Below, piece by piece: positions 56,001 to 64,000 of a stretch of DNA of 64,000 bases; the first letter of the stretch is position 1; each line of letters starts with the position of its first letter. The notes below the pieces were generated by a model. It made no database searches and was not told the DNA's origin. It saw only the letters and a list, made by a program, of their open reading frames with translations. The stretch lies in NCBI GenBank assembly GCA_023634235.1, contig JAMKCF010000018.1:7948768-8012767 (forward strand), read 5' to 3'. Both the position numbers and the translations under genes were made by a program. The DNA comes from Pisaster brevispinus. Its lineage: Eukaryota > Echinodermata > Asteroidea > Forcipulatida > Asteriidae.

Positions 56001-56083
56001 AGGAGGCATATCGCTGAGCCTATGTTGTAAACTCCCATAAATGAGGTCCCTGCAAAGGTCAGGTTGCAGCCGTCTGTTGACAT
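53067..56083 (-). CDS. PNPLA4-like patatin, paralogue B (intact dyad)
   Basis: Four coding exons on the minus strand: 55898-56083, 54435-54761, 53958-54023 and 53067-53438 (with TAA), all GT-AG and phase 0, total 316 aa. Landmarks: oxyanion loop AGTSFMGVYNIG (11-22), elbow YGGTSAG with nucleophile Ser45, APERLP, GAVTPGYDLM, SSRDELIEVLLAGTYVPWF, and VDGSLLNTTP with the dyad Asp197, then NPPPKDVLQK and RDAEEFLRRYGVYE near the C-terminus. This order and spacing follow animal PNPLA4 (GS2), whose members hydrolyse or transacylate triglyceride and retinyl esters; the substrate here is inferred from the family only. There is no signal peptide. The ATG lies just after an acceptor, so a non-coding first exon lies further upstream. 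It is head-to-tail with paralogue A. Its introns hold five small inverted-repeat elements. Confidence 0.88.
53698..53810. mobile_element. MITE, GACCGTGTC family, in PNPLA B intron 3
   Basis: ACCGTGTCGGCTACGGCTAC and the inverse of GCCGCTAATTTGGAAACGG form its ends; related to 36489-36628. Confidence 0.65.
54075..54198. mobile_element. GGCGTAAC-ended element in PNPLA B intron 2
   Basis: TGGCGTAACAGAGGG at the left and CTGGTTACGCCA at the right, with C14 inside; a short relative of 47763-48141. Confidence 0.7.
54252..54381. mobile_element. Small inverted-repeat element in PNPLA B intron 2
   Basis: AAATTCCTAATTCGGCTTCG and, inverted, TTCCTTAATTTCGAAGCC form imperfect ends around 130 bp. It ends about 50 bp before the 54435 exon edge. 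Confidence 0.55.
55569..55598. repeat. Perfect hairpin, 13-bp stem
   Basis: CCTGTCCTTATCC and GGATAAGGACAGG pair around a TTGC loop, in PNPLA B intron 1. Confidence 0.85.
55639..55728. mobile_element. Short TIR element in PNPLA B intron 1
   Basis: GCATCGCTAGGAGAC at the left and the inverse of GTCTCCTAGTGGCGATGC at the right enclose 90 bp. Confidence 0.7.
55761..55884. mobile_element. MITE next to the PNPLA B exon 1 donor
   Basis: GCGTCCGAATCAAGCGACTTCGGC and the inverse at the right end form arms; GGCTATGGCT steps are inside. The element ends 12 bp downstream (in transcript sense) of the GT donor at 55896-55897. Confidence 0.7.
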
Positions 56084-57590
56084 CCTGCTGATTGTCACAT
56101 TAAGTGCAAAGCGTAAGCAACAAACAAACAAACAAACAAAAACAACTAAATCAACACAAGCAAACAAACCAAACAAATGGATGTTTGAAGCTGTTGGTGT
56201 GAATACGAAGTGCAGGCACAACAATGTACATATATATTTTTTGTGAGGAGTCTCGACGTTTCGAACGGCCTACTCTGCTCGTCTTCAAGAGCAGACGATT
56301 TCTCCTAAAGACGAGCAGTTGTACTGCAAGTTTTCTAGTAAGCTTATAGTACTTTATATATAACCCAAACGAATATCCCAAAATGCCTGATGCAACATTT
56401 TCCAAAAGGCTGCGTTTGACAACAAGAATTATCCTCTTCGCATTTAGCTCAGGTTTGTTGACATTCAAGACTACATTTTCACCATTCTGCAGTTGAGTTT
56501 ATATTTACTGATTCACAATTGATGAATATGAATACTTGACCAGCCTGTTGCTGCTGGCTTTTGCGAAATATTGACCTAATGAACCTGAATAATCTTATTT
56601 GACCACGTCAATGCTGAACTGTTGAAATTGAATTACTCCTTTTGACTGTTGAATGCAACATTCGTTTTCAATCGAAGTTTCAATCGAAATTGAATATGAA
56701 GCAGGTGTCAAATTGAATGAACTGTTTTGAAACTGGCCAGAAAATCTGCATTAATTACATGGACTTACCTGATTTGTCGTTAATTATAAACACTGTTGTG
56801 AGAAGAAGCCGTGCGCACTGCTTGGTGCAAATCTCCGTATGCTTCAACAGACCCTTTCAGTATCTAACCTGTTCACGGTTTAACAAGCAAACAATGGTCA
56901 ATATTTACAGATTGAATGGTGTTCTTTTGACGGTGTGAATCCTTTCTTGTTTGTACACGTTCAGCTAGAAGGACCGGACAGACAACTGAAGAATGCGAAA
57001 AACACCACACGCTGTGAAAAGAGTGTGCCCCCGGTCTTCAAGACAAACATGCACCGCACAAAACATTTTAAGTTTGTATGCAATTGAAAACGTACGGGAT
57101 TAACGGTTGCATGTTTGTGCGAGATTCCCAATCAGTGGCATATGGCGGTGAGATGAGGCAGGGGCGTGAAGACCCCTCTTCCCTCCCAAGATGAGATTGA
57201 AAACATGCACAGAATGAATGATTCCATACAATAAAAGTCATCCTGTTTGCTTATTCCCTTCAATGAAAATGTTTGGTTATCCACAATGTTGCAATGAATG
57301 GACATGGGCTGACAGTCAGAATGCGTAATTAAAAGCGCCTTTACACGTCTTTTAATGTGCAGGAAAGAGCTCTGGCTTTCACTCGTGTATAAGTAGGCCT
57401 ACACGACCTCACACAACTCCTCAACAATTCTTATATTGATTGGAATTATTAGTCTTCCAGGCATTTAAAAATTACATGAGACTGACAAAAACAAATCGAT
57501 ATTGCAGCTAAATAAATAAGCGTGTGGCAGTCTGCAATTCTTTTCACAATGAGTCCAAGCGAGTGAACATTATGCATAGGGTGTCTGTGC
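56084..57590. other. Upstream region of PNPLA B; no gene seen
   Basis: On the minus strand a TATATAAAG occurs near 56350, about 270 bp before the first coding exon, a possible but unproven TATA box. A (CAAA)n run is at 56122-56142. Confidence 0.3.
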
Positions 57591-58190
57591 ATTTAGTAAA
57601 TTAAAGCTAACAACGAAGGCTGTGTCCCAAGGTTGTCATTTAGAAAAATACAAATGAGTTCTAGAATACAATAAGGCGTATGTATTGTGTGATGAGTCCT
57701 ATATGCCCACACATGCCCACACACACAGTCAGTCAAAGTTTGGAGATAAAAAGTTGAGTAGTAAAAAAAAATAATAAAATACAAAAATGGCAGTGGGTTC
57801 CAAAATACAATTTTATATTTTGGGAGTACTATATTCACCTACACGTATGTCAATCAAAGATTGAAGGCTAACAATGCGTTTATCAAAAAATACCAGTGAG
57901 TTTTTATAATACAATTTAATTTGTATAGAGTCCCATAGTTCGTCACGCAGTCAATATTGAAGATGAAAAGTTTTAACTTAAAAGTTGTTCCAAAAAGTAC
58001 CAGTGGGTTCCAAAACGCAATTTCTCTTGTGGAGAGTATTCAATGCCTATACAATCAGCGAGTCAATTATTCAACACTGAAAGTTGTTTCGTTCCAAAAC
58101 ACCTGTGGGTTCCAGGATACAATTTTGAGGGGAGACCTATACAGTCAAAGTTCTAACACTGAAAGTCGAAGTTGTGTTAGGTTCTGCCAA
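57591..58190. repeat. Diverged ~115-130-bp tandem repeat
   Basis: About five units share TACCAGTGGGTTCCAAAAYRCAATTT and CAGTCAATATTGAAGATGAAAGTTG-like text. The 93-aa frame at 57957-58238 is a product of the repeat. Confidence 0.65.
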
Positions 58191-61100
58191 GAGCTGCATG
58201 AAAACTGTCCCGATCAAGGTGTGTGCTTTTGTTCGTAAATTTCTACTTGCGATTGTTAGATCAGTTTAAAGAATAGACTGAACTATAAGTGTGATTTATC
58301 ACATTTCACAATAGAAATACAATCATTTCAAAATGAAACAGTGTTTATACATGAAGGAAATTAGAATGTGCTTGTCATCAATAAGGCGTTTAAAATTACA
58401 CAAAATGGACGCACATTCTAATTATGCATGATGCATTATCTCCCCCAAAAGAGCAAAGATGATCATCATTATTATTGAACCTATTTATGTGGTCATACTT
58501 TGGGCTTTTCTTATGAGCTATTTCCCTGCGGCTTCATGTATGAGTTAACTTTTCCCAGAATAAACATTTTACTTAGTAACACCTAAAGTTGCCCGTAGTC
58601 AAATTATGATAAAAGGCAATTTTTTTCTCACTGTATTACTGTTACAAAAAAATCCACTGCAGTCACCCGTGCAAGGAATTTTTACCCCCTGCGCTTCATT
58701 GTGAGTTAGAGGTTACGTTGCCATGGCTCCCGGCAACAAAGTGAACCCTTGGGGTGATAAACTGTGCCGATCGATTGACTGTTCACGGTCGAACTGGGTT
58801 TACACAAAACAACACCTGATAATATACATGTACAACAAGTGACACTGATTGCGGGATTTGTACGTACATGTATATCACGTAATTATTGCGATAAAATAGT
58901 ATTAGCTGTTGCAAACTGCTTACCAACCAAAAGGACCCATGGTTTAAATGCGAGAAACAGTTAGTGACCTGACATTTCGACTCTAGCAGAGTCTTTCTCG
59001 AAGGCTAAAAGAGACAGACTCTGCTACGGTCGAAACGTCAGAAAACTAACTATTTTTGAGCATAATTATTGTGTCACACAGTATGTGTGTCGGATCGTAA
59101 TGTACTCCTATGGTTGAGTGTAATAATAGACGTGACACCTGGACAAACTATAAATTGTTGCTCGTTAATAGTTTAGGACTTGGCTGCTCAAATGCAATTT
59201 TGCGCAGTAAAATTTGAAGGTACTTTGGTGAACTTGTTAGCTTATCCTCCTGAAACTTCCGCGATGGAACTTGACAAGGAGGTCGTCAGGTGATCGGTGC
59301 GTCTAATAAACTTTGAATTGCTCACTGGTTAAGTTATGGGTAGGCCCTATGATTAGCTATAGAAATTTGATAAGATTTGGAGTCTATGAGAGATTGTGGT
59401 AAATAATATTGTTCCATAGTTTCATTGATTTTTCGTAGATTGTAGATGAACTGCATGGAATTACGAATTGGTTATTACCGTTCTTGACCTCTGTGGTTCA
59501 GGTGCTAAAACAAGACTATGATCAGCTTCGAATACATATCACAAGGTATATATTGATTTCAGATAATTCAATCTTGTTTGCAGGTGACTTCATGTGAAAT
59601 TCATCTTCTCTGGGAGGAAGGGCTGGTTGAAGGTTTGTGGAGTATGGGGGGACTCGAACTTGAGATTTTCTGGGGTGAAAATCGCTAGAGAAAGGGACTT
59701 TTAGTGAAATGGCTTTAATCTGTCAAAATCAGCTCTCCCGCACAGCGACCTTCATCCATTCACTAATCACACCTTTATTGATGTGACCACATTTCATGGC
59801 AAAGCCTATACCCATTGCAAGAAATCAAAAGTGTGTACTTACCAACAAAATCAGTGAAAAGGCAAAAGCAACAACACAAAATGCAAAACATCAATGCCTT
59901 TATGATGGACATAGGCCTACAACTCACTGCTATGTGTTTTGTATGGCACTCACTGTGTGAGGTCGTGGCCTGGCCTCACTACACAAGCAGACGACACTAC
60001 GTAAAAGCATCTATGGTAAAAGGCACTTACTAACAAGATTACCAGATGTGAGACCTAAGCAAGGATCGGTAGGATGGGCCTTGCTCTATGGTCAGAATAA
60101 CACCTACCTCAATACTACGTTGAACTACTCGGTCAAGTACATGTCATCTAATGTAAACATAAAATGACAACGCACGGTCCACAGAGATACCCTTACAAGC
60201 GATGCCCCTCGTAAGAAAGTTTCACGTTGACAAAAATGTATATAAAAAGCTCACGGCACGGTGCACGCGATCCTCGCGTGGAAAGCTGACGCTCGCTGGA
60301 GGGAAAGACCACAGGTAACAAAGCGAACCTTAGTAACGCACAACTCATGAATTATAAACGACCTGAGTGGAGACTAGTTCGTTTGTTCAAAAGGTATATG
60401 AAGTTCTAAATAAGTCATTCGGGTGTGGTCAATAAGATAAAGCAAGTGATTCAAAGTCATTCCTTACCAGAATTTGGGTCAAAATAATCTGAGAGCAATA
60501 ACACATGTACATACAGGGTGTGCACAACCGCTGGTGAGTTTGAAATACATTTTCACAGATTTGCCTATCATTTACACCGAATAAATTTGGTCATGGTGGA
60601 AAACTTCCCTTAAAACATTTTGTTTGGAATGCTGCAGTTTTTTGAGAAATGAGTGAAACAATTAGTTTCGAGCTTGCGAGTCTAAAAACTAATAATACAT
60701 GTTTTTCAATATTTTCTTGCAACTTTGATGACCGATTGATGAGTGTAAACTTTCACGGGTTTGTTTGATATTGTGTGGATAGACAATACCGGTCTTTGAC
60801 AATGCTTATTTGCTTTAAGAGACCATGTTGGTCTGTTAAGTTTGACCCGGAATGTCTGTTTGACCCGGAACATAGGTCAAGGTAATCAGGAACCGGAGTC
60901 AATAGCATACACTTAATTAGAATCAGATGATTCCGAGCTCAAAATAACCAAGAATCCGAGTTAAAATTTAATCTGAAGTAGGAGTCAATAATACATAGAT
61001 GATGAGGCACTGAGATTATGTCCGCCATACGGTGAATTATTTAGAATTTTCATCTGATAGCGCCCTCTTTTGACTCAACTACATGCTCCACGTTATTTAC

Positions 61101-63224
61101 AGGGGACAAAATTACATACTACACCGGCCTAAACCCTGAATTTAACTTAATATTATCCAAAAAAGAGTCATTCAGAGTCAGTTTGGCCCAAAATTAAAGT
61201 AAAATTATTACGACTATTAGGCAGCTGCTGTCATGTAGCGCTGATTCTGGTAGGTTTGAACCGTGTCCTGTGTATTTCCAAGAAAGCTTAAGTTTTGACT
61301 AATATTCATTTGAAGCCTCACCAACAAAATGAACGTACGTGCAATCAGAACATTAATGCCATGGCCGGTATGAAAATGTATTGATTTCTAACCACGAGGG
61401 CACATCAGACGAAATAGTTTCGCAGGATGTTTCCCACCATTACCATCTTTACAACACGTACAGGTTTTCGAATAAAATAAAAAATACACAATTTCTTTTT
61501 GGGTTCATTACCAATTATGACCCTACATCTACTCAAGAATGCTGCGGGGTCGTGGGTTCGAATCCCTCTCAGCATCGATCAAGCGGATAATTTCCACACG
61601 ACTCCGAAAATACACAGTGCTTTTAATCAGGCCTTCATTGATTTATTTACCAATCATTTGCTAAAAAAACGTCAAACTGAACCAAGTCCTTAGAAACCAA
61701 CGACGGTTCAGTTTCCCTTCTTGTGAGACAAATAGACTTAAAACAACCTCGTTCCTTGGTTTCTGCACAATTTGATGTCCTAATATTGTTGCTCTCATCT
61801 AAAGGGGCGCGGGGGTATAGGCCTACCTTTGGTAATTACTCCAAAAATTAATATCTATAAAAACTTCTTTGGTAAGAAGCACATCAGATGTATATACAAC
61901 TTTAAGAGATTGTGGTTTAAGAGAAAGGGATTAACAAAAATTCAAGTTGTTGTTTTTCTGGTGAAATTATTTATTGGTCATGTTTAAACCCTGATTTAAA
62001 CTGTTCTTCTTCCGCGCTAAATTGTATGTTTTGGTGGTTAGGAGTTGAATATGAATATATGTACAACTTGCACATAATATTTATTATCCATGTTTACTAC
62101 AATGCATGATTTATGCTTTTACTATTACTATCTTTTTGTTACTTTTCTCCCAATGCTTGCCATAATTCAGATGTTTAAGTTTTTTCTTGTATTATGGATA
62201 CGTGTATTGTTATCGCAGCTTCGATAATTGTATATTGTTTTGAATCCAACCATTCTGAACTGTCCTGTGGTTGCTAGTAATAACTTGAATGGATACAAGG
62301 CAAACTCATCATTTCATGTTGGCATGGGTTTAACCCATGATTGAAAAGTCTTAACCATTATTGACACGTCCCCAGTGCCCTTCCACCAACGAGAGCGAAA
62401 CCGTGATTGCTAAACACACTACGAGGAACTAACCGGTGGTTTATTTATAACAGCAGTGTAAAATCCAAACCAACGTTTTCGATTACCTTTCATTTGTAAG
62501 AACAAAACGGTGGAGTAAACTGCGGACAAGTACAGCTCTACGATTCTACAATTAACGGAGTAGTGCTGTCGTGTGTATCACTCGACTGGGGAAAGAACAA
62601 CAAACAAAATATTGTTTGTTTCTGATTGTCATCCATTTTGCTCGACGAGTGAAAGAAGTTTAATCGTTTCTGATAGGTCCGTGTTTCAGTTGCTTTATTT
62701 TTGCAAGTCCGATATTCGCGGACACAGCAAAAACATATTTGATGGAAAGGTTTGCGGCTCTTTAACTCTGAGATTAAAAACAAAATAACTCAAAGCGTGG
62801 GTGTTCTGATGAGTTTGGATGCTGAAAATACTGGGAGGTTGAGTGTCTTCTGAGAAGGGGGTGCGTTCGTCACGGCGTCGTATCTAGATGAGAGTTGACA
62901 TCAACTGCAGTTGCAAGTATTACACACGGTTGAGCTGGAGTAGGTTGATATGCCCATGTGAAACGGCTTGCCACTTCACACTTCCGCGACTGGGGCCGAG
63001 GAACACAACTCTGCGTCTGAGCACAATCCAAAATGCGGATTGTATTCTCACGCTGAGGATCCCAGTGTCTTAAAGTGCCCAAGAAGAAAACGTCGCCTAT
63101 TTCTGATTCTCTTCAATTCGTTTTGAGACAACATCACGCTGCAATAACGCCTTTTAGACCAGGCTGCCTGAGGTAATTTCGGGTCTTGAAATCTGGCTGA
63201 CAGATAAACTGTTTTTCTCAGAAA
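58191..63224. other. Five kilobases without a supported gene
   Basis: It contains a ~75-bp hairpin at 58973-59045 (CTGACATTTCGACTCTAGCAG / inverse), TTTGACCCGGAA units near 60840-60885 like the HINE minisatellite, and an isolated B-box GTGGGTTCGAATCCC at 61552-61568. The last ~140 bp may be the 5' UTR of the gene at 63225. Confidence 0.4.
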
Positions 63225-64000
63225 ATGTCAGCATTTCAATCCGGAGAACCAGAGGGAAATCAGTCAGTCGAGTTTCCCGCCAAAAGCAAGCTTACCAAAC
63301 TCAACCATACGTACGACTCGGTCAAATCACCGCCAGTGCCCAAGAGAACAGTTCCCATCGCTAACACAAGCGGCGGTTACGTCATCCCGGCGAGAAGGTT
63401 CGCCCAACAAGAGGACCCAACTAAACACTACCTTAATGTGCCAAGCAATACTCGGGCCAAAAACGTGAGGATAGGGAGAGGGGAAGGTCTGGCACCTCAT
63501 GAGAATACTCCACATTTAAAACACTCAGTCAAAAGCCGAAGAGACTCTCCAGCAATACCAACACCAAGTACGCGATCGGAACGAGAAGTTAAAGTCTCCC
63601 CTCCTCATCCACAGAAGAGATCTGAATTTGATCCACCACCAGACATGGGAAACCTTCAAGGTAATATCTCTGAACACAGGATGAATTTTGCAATCCCAAC
63701 CCCCGGTTTCAGGAATACCAACAGATCGACAACAGAAGCGAACGCCGACTCTCGAAGCACCCGGGGTCCAATACCGTTACCAAGGTTTCGGAAGGAACGA
63801 AGGCCGGAGCCGTCGAGACGAATCACAGTGCCGTTCTCTCATGCTGTTAGGCATCCCACCTCCAGGTCTTTGACCACGGGGTTTCTCAGGGAGCTAGAGA
63901 CGGTCGACCCTGCCTTGAGTGATATCTTCCAGCAATGCGGGGAGACGATGGAGCGCAACGCCAAACAGGTAGCAGATGGGCGTCTAATCTTCACATCCGA
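63225..64000 (+). CDS. Unrecognised basic Pro/Ser-rich protein, N-terminal part (runs off the window)
   Basis: An ATG with A at -3 (CAGAAAATGTCA) follows an in-frame TGA at 63198 and opens 258 codons with no stop before the window ends. The protein is rich in Pro, Ser, Arg and Lys, with short motifs such as SPPVPKR, PPHPQKR, PIPLPRFRKERRPEPSRR, and a more ordered-looking end (FLRELETVDPALSDIFQQCGETMERNAKQ...). I see no signal peptide, membrane segment or known domain. The composition suggests a disordered cytoplasmic, cytoskeletal or nuclear protein, but I give no function. CAAG|GTAATATC at 63660 could serve as a donor, yet the frame keeps the same character beyond it, so I read one long first exon. 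Its 3' end lies outside. Confidence 0.75.
   Translation, partial: MSAFQSGEPEGNQSVEFPAKSKLTKLNHTYDSVKSPPVPKRTVPIANTSGGYVIPARRFAQQEDPTKHYLNVPSNTRAKNVRIGRGEGLAPHENTPHLKHSVKSRRDSPAIPTPSTRSEREVKVSPPHPQKRSEFDPPPDMGNLQGNISEHRMNFAIPTPGFRNTNRSTTEANADSRSTRGPIPLPRFRKERRPEPSRRITVPFSHAVRHPTSRSLTTGFLRELETVDPALSDIFQQCGETMERNAKQVADGRLIFTS

Noticed and set aside
53067..56083. Bacterial horizontal transfer of a patatin gene
   Set aside because: Both genes have several GT-AG introns and the motif order and C-terminal region of animal PNPLA4, so vertical descent is the better reading.
58973..59045. Possible hammerhead-type ribozyme (also 56255-56300, with CTTGAAGACGAG...CGAAACGTC)
   Set aside because: The conserved CUGANGA core is not intact in either place (an extra U at 56260s, absent at 58973), so I keep only the hairpin.

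Overview
This is a window of animal nuclear DNA. Genes have GT-AG introns, the coding share is low, and much of the sequence is dispersed repeats: tRNA-derived SINEs, LINE tails, hAT-, pogo- and Helitron-like elements, foldback MITEs and minisatellites. Expanded C2H2 zinc-finger arrays, a PNPLA4-like patatin pair and an intronless GT31 glycosyltransferase fit a marine invertebrate deuterostome. An echinoderm is my best guess, but this is inference and no species-diagnostic gene is present.

Positions 1-36.8 kb hold a minus-strand cluster of C2H2 zinc-finger genes built by segmental duplication. Three long finger arrays remain open (250-1785, 3981-5195, 32297-35050; 18, 13 and 32 finger units). 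Between them lie many decayed arrays. Most modules share a 5' block with a degenerate finger, and two copies of an upstream exon-like segment (26493-26565, 36664-36741) look like a shared non-coding first exon. Between about 9.5 and 26.4 kb the cluster is split by a repeat island of Helitron/HINE-like elements with central minisatellites, a TCGCTTATTC minisatellite family, a pogo-like element and a G-rich minisatellite.

Positions 36.8-44.5 kb hold one intact intronless gene, a type II membrane GT31 (beta-1,3-galactosyltransferase-like) protein at 39719-40807. A MITE with two TGACGTCA sites lies 67 bp upstream of its start, and a 41-bp decayed copy of its own coding sequence lies further upstream.

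Positions 44.5-56.1 kb hold two tandem minus-strand PNPLA4-like patatin genes. I reconstructed all their coding exons from splice sites and paralogue alignment. The upstream copy (316 aa) keeps the GxSxG nucleophile elbow and the Asp-Gly motif. The downstream copy (325 aa) has an altered elbow (GISSN) and an Asp-Ala in place of Asp-Gly, and it carries one extra intron. Their introns are full of short inverted-repeat elements.

The last 5 kb are mostly featureless, up to 63225, where a plus-strand basic, Pro/Ser-rich open frame with a good start context runs 258 codons off the window edge. I do not recognise it.
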